DNA of 64,000 bases from Vandiemenella viatica (lineage: Eukaryota > Arthropoda > Insecta > Orthoptera > Morabidae), in NCBI GenBank assembly GCA_031002005.1, contig JARYHS010008074.1:7386924-7450923 (forward strand), read 5' to 3'. Made by a program: the position numbers and the translations under genes. This document shows positions 53,260-63,747 of this stretch, in pieces (the stretch's first letter is position 1; each line of letters begins with the position of its first letter). The notes below the pieces were generated by a model that had not been told where the DNA came from, ran no database searches, and saw nothing but the letters and a program-made list of their open reading frames with translations.

Positions 53260-56200
53260 AAACTGGGCACAAGGCAATCACCTAGTCTCAATGCCCAATC
53301 ATTATTCTTAATATTATTAGCAAATTCTCCCAATAAATGTAAGATGGTAAGCAAATGACTAAATCAAGTTTTCTTCGAGTTCTTCTTATTGTTCCACTAG
53401 GCTTTCATTCTTTCCGAGAAAGCTTGTTTGCATTCTTCCGACCACTTTGGCCTGTATTGTTTGTGTTTTGGTTGCTAAGTTATAACTTCCCATTTGTCTA
53501 CTTTGTGTCTGAAGGTGTTTCTTTCTAGGATGTCTGTTGCTCTTATGCTTTCACTTTTAAGATCCTTCCGAATTTCATTCAGCCAAGGTGTTGGATTTTT
53601 AAGTGAACTTACATAATCTATTATATTTTTGTCTCCATTTACATATATTTTTGTCAATCGACTTTCTGGTAATCTCTTAAGATGTCCAAAGAATTTCATT
53701 CTTGATGTCAATTTCGATGTTTGAAAAATTTTCTGTTGTTTTGATTGATTGTAGTCTGTAACCATCTTTACTGAGTCTTGCTCCTAGAATTTTTCTAATG
53801 ATATTTCTCTCTTCTTTTTTAATTTCTTCAAGGTCATGTTTTCTGTTAAGTGTTAATGTTTCACTTGCATAGAGGACTGTTGGTTTTATGACTGTATTGT
53901 GATGCTGAATTTTCATCTGTCTTGACATAGATTTTTTGTTGTAGAGATTTTGGACTAACCCTAATGCTTTTTTTTTTTTTTACTTTTTGGAGGTGATTTT
54001 GCTGTGAGATTTTCTCAAGGCCTGTCACTTTTGATGAATTCTCCGAGGTATTTAAAGTATGGGACTCTGTTGATTTTACCATATTTTGTTCTCAAACTTG
54101 CTATTTCTGTCTTTGAATATATGAATTCAGTTTTCTCGAATCAGATTTGTAACCCTACTTTTTCTGCACATCCTTCGAGTGTCTCAAGCTGTTTGATGGC
54201 AGTCTCTTCATCTTCTGCTAGTATCACCAAATCATCCGCAAAAGCGAGGTATGGTTGTTTTTTGGAAAGCCAAGTGGAATTGGTTTCCAACACTTACATT
54301 TCTTGAGTTCTTTCTCCCATTCTTTTATAACCTTGTGTAGAACGATATTGAACAGAAGAGGAGAGAGCCCATCACCTTGTCCCACACCTGTTTGAATGTC
54401 AAAGGGTTCTGAAATTTCTTCCACTAATTTTACTTTAGATTTAGTGTCAATTAGTGTTTGTTTTATCAGTTCTTGTGTTTTTGGATCTAGTCCCCTTTCT
54501 TCTAAAATTTGGAATAGTGAAGGCCTGTCTATTGAGTCGTATGCCTTTTTGAAATCCACAAATGTGCATACTAGGGGTTTTTGTCTTAAGGTTCGCATTT
54601 TGATTATAGTTTTGAGGTTGAAAATTAGTTCCGGGCAGGGTCTGAATCCTGCTTGATATTCTGATAATTTAAGTTCTAACTACTCTTGTGCTTTCTTCAA
54701 AATACAGTTTGAAAGATTTTTGTACGTGACTGGTACGAGGGAGATCCCTATATAATTGTTCACATCTGATTTGTTACCTTTCTTATGTAGTGGGTGGATG
54801 AGAGCAATCTTCGAATCACCTGGGATTTTTTCACTTTGCCAAATGTTTTGGATTATTTGTGTAATTTCTTTGAGTGAATTTGGACCTAAATTTTTTAAAA
54901 GTTCGGCTACAGTTCATCTTCTCCTGATATTTTGTTATTTTTAAGTTTCTTTATATGTCCATAAACTTTTAGGAGGTGATTTTGCTGTGAGATTTTCTCA
55001 AGGCCTGTCACTTTTGATGAATTCTCCGAGGTATTTAAAGTATGGGACTCTGTTGATTTTACCATATTTTGTTCTCAAACTTGCTATTTCTGTCTTTGAA
55101 TATATGAATTCAGTTTTCTCGAATCAGATTTGTAACCCTACTTTTTCTGCACATCCTTCGAGTGTCTCAAGCTGTTTGATGGCAGTCTCTTCATCTTCTG
55201 CTAGTATCACCAAATCATCCGCAAAAGCGAGGTATGGTTGTTTTTTGGAAAGCCAAGTGGAATTGGTTTCCAACACTTACATTTCTTGAGTTCTTTCTCC
55301 CATTCTTCTATAACCTTGTGTAGAACGATATTGAACAGAAGAGGAGAGAGCCCATCACCTTGTCCCACACCTGTTTGAATGTCAAAGGGTTCTGAAATTT
55401 CTTCCATGAATTTTACTTTAGATTTAGTGTCAATTAGTGTTTGTTTTATCAGTTCTTGTGTTTTTGGATCTAGTCCCCTTTCTTCTAAAATTTGGAATAG
55501 TGAAGGCCTGTCTATTGAGTCGTATGCCTTTTTGAAATCCACAAATGTGCATACTAGGGGTTTTTGTCTTAAGGTTCGCATTTTGATTATAGTTTTGAGG
55601 TTGAAAATTAGTTCCGGGCAGGGTCTGAATCCTGCTTGATATTCTGATAATTTAAGTTCTAACTACTCTTGTGCTTTCTTCAAAATACAGTTTGAAAGAT
55701 TTTTGTACGTTACTGGTACGAGGGAGATCCCTATATAATTGTTCACATCTGATTTGTTACCTTTCTTATGTAGTGGGTGGATGAGAGCAATCTTCGAATC
55801 ACCTGGGATTTTTTCACTTTGCCAAATGTTTTGGATTATTTGTGTAATTTCTTTGAGTGAATTTGGACCTGAATTTTTTAAAAGTTCGGCTACAGTTCAT
55901 CTTCTCCTGATATTTTGTTATTTTTAAGTTTCTTTATATGTCCATAAATTTCTTATTGTGTTAGTGGTGATGAGTTCTCTGTTGTTATTTGAGATTGTAT
56001 TTTCGGAAACCTCTTTTTGGGTTTGGGACAATTTAAGAGCTGTGAAAAATAAGTGGCCAGCTCTTGACAGTTTTCTTTATTTGTCAGGGCAAGTTAACCA
56101 TTTCATTTTCTAAAACACAGGTTCTGTGGTGAGTACCCTTTTTATTTGGTTCATGAAGGTCTTGTAGAAATCATACGTATTGTAATTTTTGAAGTTGTCT

Positions 56201-56510
56201 TCGATTGTCTGTAGTTGGTCGTTGACATATTTTTGTTTGTTTTGTCTTAAAATCTTAGATGTTTGTTTGTGAAATTTCTTGTGTGTTTCTTCATATTTGT
56301 TGCAATTGTAATTTTGAAATGCCTTTTTTCTTTCTTCTAGTGCAGCCTCACATTCTTGATTCCACCAAGGGTGTTTCGGTTTTTTTGTGAAGAGGTATCA
56401 GTTCTTTCGCGGTTTTGTTTATTTTAGTCTAAAATTTCTGCCAGTCTTCCGCAGGTTATCCTTCCCCTTTTTCTATGATGTTGGAATCTTTGATTTAGCA
56501 TAGATCAAAT
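53260..56510 (-). mobile_element. (TAA)-family LINE with internal tandem duplication
   Basis: Minus strand: reverse transcriptase start EYQAGFRPCPELIFNLKTII (about 55660-55590), FVDFKKAYDSIDRPSLFQIL (55550-55480), QTGVGQGDGLSPLLFNIVLH (about 55390-55320), then the palm end and C-terminal domain SRMKFFGHLKRLPESRLTK (about 53710-53655), WLNEIRKDLKSESI (about 53590-53545). Shares this C-terminal domain with 19060-19500. Upstream to about 56510 is linker/endonuclease remnant. A ~983-bp stretch within the reverse transcriptase is present twice. Confidence 0.82.
53989..55947. repeat. Direct tandem duplication, period 983 bp
   Basis: 53989-54965 and 54972-55947 are identical except at about five positions by eye (for example CTTTTATAACC/CTTCTATAACC and TTCCACTAATT/TTCCATGAATT). 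The junction CTTTTA (54966-54971) resembles the sequence just before the first copy (CTTTTT), suggesting microhomology. The result is two consecutive copies of the reverse-transcriptase catalytic region in one LINE. Confidence 0.95.
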
Positions 56511-56514
56511 TTTG

Positions 56515-57660
56515 GAATCACTGGTGGTTTTTTAATCCTCTCTTTGCCTCCACCCCCACTACCTTTATCTGACAATCACTAACCTTAGGTGATGTTTACT
56601 TCTTAGTCTTTTTTGTTTTAAAAAAATTTAAATTTATTGTTGTGGCATTATTAATTTTTTAATATATATATATTTATTTTAAAATTTATATATGTATATA
56701 TATATATATATTTTATTTTTACATTTAATTATATTTTGCTCTTCCCACTGACCAGAGATCATTTTGGATATTTATCTATTCTCAGTTATTAGCTCTGAAT
56801 CACTGCCCCCACCTATCCTCTGTTTGAATTTACCCTCACCATTTTCCTGGCTAACAGCCTTTGTGGGAGACAGTCTCCAACATCACCCACCTCCCATAAT
56901 GTTCTCCTGTTGATAAATGGCTTGTCCCGAAAATTTCTGTATCTGTTGTGTTTTTGTTTTTTTGTGTGTTCGCACCCCACATCCATGATCTTAAAGTAAG
57001 TGGTGGCTCATTTACTTAGGTATCCTAATTCCTATATATATATAACGAGAAAATAGGTGTGTAAAGTACTGGATTATAACAAAAGCTCAAATTCAATTAA
57101 TGGTAACAATCTGTTTGGTGTAATACTGATCTGAACAACCATTTATAGTCATTTTAGAATCATCATCAATGTCTTTTTGTAAGTTTCCACTTTTGCAGTT
57201 GATCTGCCACATCGTCCTCCATAGGATGTGCTAATTTTAAAAGTAAGGTTATATCTACAACCCACTTGCTAGGACTGCCGTAATTTTATCGGAGGAAGGA
57301 GGTGTGTGCCATCCGTGAAAATAGTAATAGTTCTGTGTGATAAGTGTATATTTGTCTCTGAAATGTATAGTTTATGAGGCAGAGATTGGGGATAATTCCA
57401 GCATTCACCACTATTACTGAATAAAACCGCCTAAAGCCACAATAAGGATAGCCAGTACACAGTGCCTGGGAATTGTACCTGCCCAACCCACTAGTGGCAC
57501 TTTAACTGCAACCGCACAGGTGGGTTCATTAAGGAATATTGTCACAAAGTTATTCAGCTAATGAAAACCAAAAGCCATCAATTGCTTTCACTCGATTTCC
57601 AATAGTAAGTCACAATATAGATCGCACAACTACTTCTGTGAAAGAAAATGATGTGATAAT
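56515..57660. other. Intron sequence, no clear feature
   Basis: TA-rich tracts at about 56660-56715. 56910-57010 has TTGATAAATGGCTTGTCCCG then AAAATTT and CGCACCCCACATCCATGATC, echoing the decayed hammerhead-like segment at 35745. The last ~130 bp precede the donor of the carrier exon at 57668. Confidence 0.4.
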
Positions 57661-57667
57661 CTCTTAC

Positions 57668-57834
57668 TTCCTGCGGGATTCAGGAGGCAGCTTTATATCA
57701 TTTTGCATTCGTACATTGACCATGTCGCCAGGTGTTCCAACAAAGCCACCGGCCGCACCTGCAACTGCTGCCATGGCAATACGTTGGTAAAATGGAATTG
57801 CTTCACCTGATGGTGAAACAGTTTGTTTCGATAT
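57668..57834 (-). CDS. SLC25A10: Mitochondrial dicarboxylate carrier, internal exon (second signature)
   Basis: Exon of 167 bp between a TTTCTGCAG acceptor and a GTAAGAG donor, 265 bp downstream of the preceding exon. It encodes ISKQTVSPSGEAIPFYQRIA, then a glycine/alanine-rich helix, then GTPGDMVNVRMQNDIKLPPE. The last part is the second mitochondrial-carrier signature as it occurs in dicarboxylate carriers (PxDxVNVRMQ), which identifies the paralogue: oxoglutarate and uncoupling-protein relatives differ here. The exon ends two bases into a codon (AA); the next exon supplies C, giving Asn, as in RRNY of vertebrate DIC. It begins the 21.5-kb intron. Confidence 0.94.
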
Positions 57835-58099
57835 CTGCAGAAACAAGCAACACAATGATTTGTAATTACACATAAAAAATATATAGCTGAAGTCATATGA
57901 TAGGTTTTTATCATTATATTTTTCCTTAATTGAAACAAATTCATTTTCCTTTATCATTAGCATTTTGAAGTAAACATTTTACATTTATTTATGAGATTAC
58001 GGTTACCGTGTCGCTAGTGACTGTTATGTCTAAAAAGTTATAAATGTATAAATCCTTCCTTGCACAAAGTAAGTAAATGATATAAAGCAAACAACATAC

Positions 58100-58255
58100 C
58101 TCGTATATTCCAAAACGTGTTGTGGAATATGTAAGCTGCCTGACTAAAGATGCAGAAAGGCCATTGTAGAATGCAAGAAGGCCTTGTTTCCGTGCTATAC
58201 TCACTGTCATCTTTAGCATTGACAACTTTCCTTCTTGCTGAGTTTGTAAGTGTAC
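58100..58255 (-). CDS. SLC25A10: Mitochondrial dicarboxylate carrier, internal exon (first carrier repeat)
   Basis: Exon of 156 bp encoding 52 complete codons, flanked on the minus strand by an ATTTCAG acceptor and a GTATGTT donor. The translation begins VHLQTQQEGKLSML and contains GLLAFYNGLSASLVRQLTYS, closely matching the region of animal mitochondrial dicarboxylate carriers just after the first PLDLLK signature. The exon therefore starts immediately after that signature lysine, and its end (TRFGIYE) leads into transmembrane helix 2 and the matrix loop. Known for the family: SLC25A10 exchanges malate or succinate for phosphate across the inner mitochondrial membrane. It is in phase 0 at both ends and joins cleanly to the exon at 57834-57668. 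The first exon, which should carry the N terminus and PLDLLK, is not seen up to 64000. No stop or frameshift is present, so the gene looks intact. Confidence 0.93.
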
Positions 58256-58900
58256 CTGAAATATTACATCATGCACCATAGTTTACTTCATTCTGCTGGA
58301 TGAACAATACTCCTCTGCAGTCCAGTGATAGTACCTGCATATAACACTAATTCAGATGCATTTACTTCCATGCCATGAAAAAATTAAATTAAAAAAATTC
58401 ACAAATCTAATCTAACAGGCAGGTGTTTTAACAGTGCCTTATCAGAAAAAAAATATTGTTAAGTTCAAAGAGTAAAGGCTATATGGGTATACAGAAAATG
58501 TCTTCTCCTTTTTTTATATATCAATGGCAGTGCCATTGGAAACCTAACACAAAATAAACCAAAAACTACCATTACTTCAGAAGATGTAATGGCTGTGGAC
58601 AGCAGGCATATTTCAGTATTATCCACAGAGCTTCTATGTAAACAATATTCCCAGTGATACTGTGAATGGTTCCATATATTACGCATGAGATAGAAACAAA
58701 AATACACTCATGCACGATGGTAAAAACAACCATAATGATGGTGGTTTTCTGTGCTTGCGCAAAATTATTATGATCAAATGATGAGAAGGGTTCTTCTAAA
58801 AAACTACAGCTAAAATCCTTCTCTTCCTTGTGCCCATTACTGCCCATTACCTTCTACAAATTCAGGAACTAAATTGCAACCAATGACTTGCTTTCTACAT
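58256..58900. other. Intron sequence upstream of the carrier exon
   Basis: No repeat or coding region was recognised. It belongs to the first visible intron of the carrier gene. Confidence 0.45.
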
Positions 58901-59594
58901 ACCAGGTGTGTAAATATGAAACTGGAATTTTTTCATAAAAAATACTTATTCTAAATATTGCATGTGAATAGATATACATTTTTCCCATCTCTCCGGTAAT
59001 TTATGAATGCCACACCAAAAAATTGTTTGCTCTTTTGACGCAAACGAGTCGAGTCATTTTCGTACATTTTTATAAGAAGCAAAGATCTGGTCAGTGAGTA
59101 CGTGTCCCGTCGATGTAAAGAGATAGTAATCAGACGGAGCTTAGTCAGGTGAGTAGCTGCATTCATCCCAACTAAGTGCCTCAATCACATCCTTGATCGG
59201 ATTTGCTGTATGTGGTTGTGCGTTGTCATGAAGCAAAATCACTGTGTGTTGCCTTTTCTGGTATTCTGGTTGTTTTTCAAACAATGCTTGATTCAAAATG
59301 ATCATTTTCTGTCAATAACATTCAGTATTAACAGTTTCACCAAGTTTTAAATTGCTCATAATACATCACACCATTTTGATCCCACTAAAAACAAAGCATT
59401 GTCTTTTTTTCCATAGCAATCTGGCCTTGGAGTTGATATTGATGGTTCACCTGAAGTAACTCATGATCTTTTACGCTTAGGGTTCTCGAAATATATCTAC
59501 TTTTCATCATCTGTCACAATTCGATGGAGAAATGACTTTCTTTTATACCCGGTGAGCAGCATTTCATAAGTGGTTATTCTGGCTGTCTTTCTTC

Positions 59595-60125
59595 TTTTTT
59601 TAAAATTTAATTAAATTGCAAAGGAGCACATGCTCCAGTGGCAATTTCCATAAATACCCATCTTCCCCTTTTCCTGCACCCACCTACATTTGCCCTCTAC
59701 AAATTTTAACTTTAAATTCTTTCAACGCTTTTGGTAGATCAATCCTCATTTACCTTGGTAACTTATTCCAATCCCTGACACCCTTACCTAAAAAAGAGAA
59801 TCTTCCCACACCCTTGTGCCTGAAATCCAGTGCCAGCTTGTGGTCATGGTCATCTTTTCCCTTCCATGCACTACTTTTCATACCTACACCAATATCTTTC
59901 CATGCCTCATCACCAGTATACGCCTTTTACACTCGCATGACCCTATTCACCCTCCTCCTGTCTTGCTTTGAATCCCATTCCAGCTCTTTTATCATATCTG
60001 TTAGTGATTTGATTCTGCGATAATTTCCAGAAACGAATCTAGCAGCCCTTTTTTGCACCCTCTCCAACTCCTGTATTTGATATTCAAAATGTGGGTCTCA
60101 TATTAAACTACCATATTCGAGGATT
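59595..60125 (-). mobile_element. CR1/L2-type LINE 3' fragment
   Basis: Minus strand: LQRVQKRAARFVSGNYRR-like reading (60070-60010), ELEWDSKQDRRRVNRVM-type reading (about 59990-59940), ending GGAGCATGTGCTCCTTTGC and AATTTAATTAAATTTT. It interrupts the mariner between KWVPHELN and YKRKSFLHR. Confidence 0.8.
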
Positions 60126-60927
60126 TAGTTCATGTGGAACCCATTTTCCAATCTGGATTTTTCCCATTGCTTTTAAACATGTGGAGACAGCTTACATTTA
60201 ATAGATCTGCGAGTTGTTATTGCATTTCAGCATCATCCTCATCTGACAATGCTTGCAACACACTGTGTTCACACTTCTTTCAAGGTCTTCCATGATCTTC
60301 ATTTCTCATGTCAAAATCACCACTTTTGAATTTTTAAACCATTCCATATACTGTGATTTACCGAGAGCACACTCACCATGAGCTTTGACAAGTATTTGAT
60401 ACGATTCTGAAGCAGTTTTCTTTAAATGGTACCAAAAAATTAACGATGTCCTTAAATCATAGTTTGTAGGCTCAAATCTCATCATCATCATCATTCTCCA
60501 GCTCCAGTCTCCCGGGTGCTGGTCATGAGCACTCTCCACTTCTTTCTGTCCCTGAATAGCTGGTGTTCATGAACAGTCTTCCAGTCAAGCCCCAAGTCCT
60601 CTATATCCTCCTTGATTTGGTCTGTCAATTTCTTTTTGGCCCTTCCCACACGTATTTTACCTTGGATGATCTTTGCTCTTCTTTCTTCCTCCATCCTTTG
60701 GACATGTCCATACCACCTCAGGCGAGAATGCTGTAAGGATTTTGCAGCACTGGTGTTTATACCGGCCTCACTTTGTCCTTTCGTGTTCTCTGAAGCATGG
60801 TACACAAAAACTTCATTTCAGAGGCTTGAAGTCTACTGTTGTCTCTTCTGGAGAGGGTATATGTTTCCAGTGCATAAGTCAGTATGGGGATGTAATTTGT
60901 TTTGAATAGTGCAATAGTGTATGTCTG

Positions 60928-61039
60928 CAGGGCCGGCGCTAGGAATTTCGGGCCCGGGGTGGCCCCCCATCAACCGGCGGGCCCGGGTACTTTTGACCCG
61001 CTTACCCCCCCCCCCCCCCCCCCCCTAACGCCGGCCCTG
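60928..61039. mobile_element. Short hAT MITE, 112 bp
   Basis: CAGGGCCGGCG ... CGCCGGCCCTG with a perfect 8-bp duplication TATGTCTG at 60920-60927 and 61040-61047. The interior is GC-rich with a C-run at about 61006-61025. The perfect duplication indicates recent insertion. Confidence 0.92.
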
Positions 61040-61361
61040 TATGTCTGCACTTTCTGGGAACTTTGTTGTCCCACAATATAGTTCCTCACCTGGTTATAGA
61101 AGACTGCTGCATTATTATTTCATTTTGCAATTTCACATTTACAGGTGTTATCTTTACTTAGAGTACTGCCAACATGTTTGAACTGGTCAATATTTTGTAG
61201 TTGTTGGTTGTTTAGGTATATTTTCACACTGGAAGTCCTTGTTGCCATGACCACCATCTTACCCTGGCTGATTTTCATTCCATACTGCTCAAACAACTTA
61301 TTCCAAGCCTCCAGCTTCTCTTTCACCCCAAATCATTACATCATCAGCAGAGACTAGGGCC

Positions 61362-61590
61362 ATTTGTAGCACCGACCAATGGGAGAGAAGCGGGAAGCTT
61401 CCCCCAACAGCGGGCTATTTATAGGATACAGGAGTTGCTCACGAGGCATTCACAGTCTTGTAAATTTATATAACAGCTAACCTGATGAAGGCAACGAAGG
61501 TAGTTGCCGAAACGTTGTTTATAGAGTTAAATAAAGAACCTAACCGGCAGAAAACCTGGGAATTATTCATTTCATCTATATGCTGGAAAA
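61362..61590 (+). repeat. Penelope-type terminal fragment
   Basis: GGGCTATTTATAGGATACAG, CTAACCTGATGAAGGCAACG, GTTGCCGAAACGTTG and AATAAAGAACCTAACCGGCA. The TGATGAAGGC-hairpin-GAAACGTT core followed by an AATAAA is typical of repeats I associate with Penelope-like element ends. It sits inside the LINE 60481-61783, near its ADD box. Confidence 0.55.
61482..61513 (+). ncRNA. Hammerhead-ribozyme-like core
   Basis: CTGATGA (61482-61488), A, a perfect 6-bp stem GGCAAC (61490-61495) / GTTGCC (61503-61508) with a 7-nt loop, then GAAAC (61509-61513). Order and spacing match a hammerhead core with stem II, except for one extra A before stem II. Hammerheads in Penelope-like elements are established; whether this one can cleave depends on stems I and III, which I could not fix. 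Confidence 0.42.
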
Positions 61591-61894
61591 AACTTAATTC
61601 TCATACTAGGCCTTTTGTTTCTTTCCCATAAACTTCTTTGAATTTCTTCAAGATGTCATTCATCACAGCAATGAAGAGTAGTGGTGACAGAGAACTACCC
61701 TGTAGTACTCCCCTTTTTGTCTCAAACCACTTGCTCCCTCCGTTACCTATTTGCACACAGGCTTTTGTATTGTTGTGAATTGAAAATCTCTATCAGCTGT
61801 CAAAAAAAGAAAATAGCGACAATCTGATGGTAACTGTGTTGACAGCTAGAGCCATCTATCAGCAAATTCCGGTTTTGTATTTACACACCTGGTA

Positions 61895-62145
61895 GGTGTG
61901 ACTGCAAATCAACTATGTTTAAAATAAATGGCCACTGAATAATGTTTTTTGCCCAAAATCAGGAAGTCAGCTTACAACCAAGGATCAAGTTAATGAACTC
62001 AAGTCCCACCTGACCTACTATAAATAAAAATCTTGCATGAAATAGAAGGAGCCAAGGGGTAATTTCTGAGCTGTTAACTAAAGCTGTAATGGAGTTCATT
62101 TCCAGGATGATAGGATTACAATGGTGGCTTTTTTAGATTAGGGGC
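61895..62145. other. No feature recognised
   Basis: Short unassigned stretch between the mariner and the first direct repeat. Confidence 0.4.
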
Positions 62146-62393
62146 TAGTGATGAAACAGGCTAGAGACAGCTGACTCGACAGGCAACAGTCTGGCAGTCG
62201 GTAGGAACAAAGGGTATATTGTTGGTAGGAGGGGAGTGTTGTGTTTGTTGGGAGAAGTGGAGTCAAAATGCTAGGAGAATGTGGACAGTTAAATGAACTA
62301 AGCTGTGGGCCACAACAGAAAGAGCTTCTTCTCCTGCAACTCGACTAACCAGGAATTGTACTTTTGTACTTATGGTAAAAGACTCAGTGGCAC
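62146..62393 (+). repeat. Direct repeat copy 1 (with 63748-64000)
   Basis: TGATGAAACAGGCTAGAG...GTGGAGTCAAAATGCTAGG...AAAGAGCTTCTTC...AATTGTACTTTTGTACT matches 63748-64000 in order, about 80% identical by eye. The class is unknown. Confidence 0.75.
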
Positions 62394-62616
62394 AGGAAAT
62401 TTACTATCAATAAATGGAAATACAGTTCTGTGAAAAAGGCTTTCAGTTTGTAGACAGACATTTATATCCCTCTCTATAACATCCAGAAGTCTGACATTGC
62501 GACCCTGCCAGGATTCCAACCCGGAATCGAATTGGAACCTGGAATTAGCCAAAAACCCTTTTTCTCTTAGTAAAATTTTCATTTTTGATTGCCTTTTGTT
62601 GGTGCAAAATCATAAC

Positions 62617-62620
<4 letters not shown>

Positions 62621-62675
<55 letters not shown>
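62621..62675. repeat. (AC)n microsatellite
   Basis: An uninterrupted AC dinucleotide run of about 55 bp. Just upstream, 62510-62550 has CAGGATTCCAACCCGGAATC, which on the minus strand resembles a tRNA-type B box and could be a SINE remnant. Confidence 0.9.
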
Positions 62676-62677
<2 letters not shown>

Positions 62678-62749
62678 GCTCTTTCCCATGACATGTGAAA
62701 TTGTTCCTTTTTTTTACACATATCCCTTTCTCATTATACTGGTTTTTTC

Positions 62750-63290
62750 ATTGTGAATTCTCTCTAATAATCATCATAATAGGTAACACACTTAGTTTAT
62801 CCCATACAATTATTCTAATCACTCTCTTCACATAGAAAATTATACATTCCTTTGTCACAACATTTTTCTCATTAAAACTTATACTGTCAGCCAGTTCATC
62901 TTTCTGAAGATCACTATGGTTCAATTCAACAGACTTTATTTCAGTATTCATATTGATTGGAGTCTATGCTATTACTTTCTCTGAGGGTTCTTTTACCGAC
63001 TTTCCAAAAGACAAACTCTGTGTACACAAAAGCTTTTAAGAAGTTTCAACCATTCTCTCCACAGCTTAATTAACAAATTCCTCTGCCTCATTTATCTCGT
63101 AGGCATCTACGTTCTCTAACCTGACCGCCACACATATCATTTGGCTAATATTTCTTTCCTCAAGCAGAAATCCCTTTCCCACCCTTTGACCAGCAGTATC
63201 GAAGACTTGTGTTAAAATTTCAGGACAGGAATCTACCTCCATAACTTTGAATGCTATTCCCTAACTTCTTCAGTTAAGCCAGCCAATTGG
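62750..63290 (-). pseudogene. Possible degraded retroelement ORF1
   Basis: The minus strand reads IAFKVMEVDSCPEILTQVFD, RVGKGFLLEERNISQMICVA, VRLENVDAYEINEAEEFVN and, lower, MNTEIKSVELNHSDLQKDEL. The sequence looks protein-like over 150 codons with few stops, but I do not recognise the family. It lies between two direct repeats. A decayed LINE ORF1 or non-autonomous retroelement product is a guess. Confidence 0.35.
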
Positions 63291-63747
63291 AATGTGATTT
63301 GAGACTTGCTCTCTTGCATAGTATGTAATGTCTCTTGCAAGTATGTAATTGGTTAACATCACGGAAAGTAACTGAAAATAATTTATTTTTTACTGGAAAT
63401 ATTTTGGAAAACTGCAGTTTTGAAGCATGCAGAGTATAAAAAAATATGTTCCCATGGGCTGGGAAATTTTATTGGGCTTTTTGGAAAGAGTTTTCAATTG
63501 GGTATCTATTGATTAATTGTAGTTATAATGTCTTTGTTTATTATATTTGTTTCTTCGTGTTTTTTTATTAGTTTGGTAATTAGAAATAAGCTGATTAGCA
63601 GTGTAATGTTACTTGTATTTAACATTTCCAGGTATATAACAAGGAAGAAGCCCTTTTCCCAGTTTTGTTTGTTTTTTTGTTTTTGTTTGTTTGTACTCTT
63701 TGATTAATTCACCTACATTGAAGTAAACAAAAACTGGGTGGGGGCTG

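Larger units (their letters stand above)
36130..57667 (-). other. SLC25A10: Giant intron (21,538 bp) of the dicarboxylate carrier gene
   Basis: Intron between the two confidently joined exons, with GT-AG ends. It is filled mainly with transposable element debris: fold-back MITEs, Helitron-like and Penelope-like elements, a SINE, a 1.2-kb TIR element, a minisatellite, several LINE fragments and a LINE with an internal tandem duplication. No other host exon was recognised in it on either strand. Confidence 0.88.
60481..61783 (-). mobile_element. (GAT)n-tailed LINE with nested MITE and Penelope-type fragment
   Basis: Flanked by AAATCTC (60474-60480 and 61784-61790). Minus strand: GSEWFETKRGVLQGSSLSPL-type reading (about 61740-61670), ADDVMIWGE (about 61350), YGMKISQGKMVVMATRTSSV (61280-61220), FKHVGSTLSKDNTCKCEIA, then HSRLRWYGHVQRMEEERRAK and IKEDIEDLGLDWKTVHEHQL (60740-60560), ending in (GAT)n (plus-strand CATCATCATCATCAT). 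It holds a hAT MITE (60928-61039) and a hammerhead-bearing fragment (61362-61590). Confidence 0.85.
58902..61892 (-). mobile_element. Mariner transposon (mauritiana-like), split by two LINEs
   Basis: Ends CCAGGTGTGTAAATATGAAA and, at the right, the complement of CCAGGTGTGTAAATACAAAA, flanked by TA (58900-58901, 61893-61894). Transposase pieces on the minus strand: SLIFWYHLKKTASESYQILV and ECALGKSQYMEWFKN (60460-60330), GKIQIGKWVPHELN (60180-60130), then after a LINE YKRKSFLHRIVTDDEKYIYF (59560-59490) and a C-terminal remnant to about 58960. The motif style is that of the mauritiana (Mos1-like) subfamily. First catalytic region keeps VTDDEK; the second and third catalytic Asp regions are decayed. 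Confidence 0.9.

Noticed and set aside
59616..60023. Plus-strand 135-codon frame
   Set aside because: Antisense shadow of the minus-strand CR1/L2 LINE 3' end.
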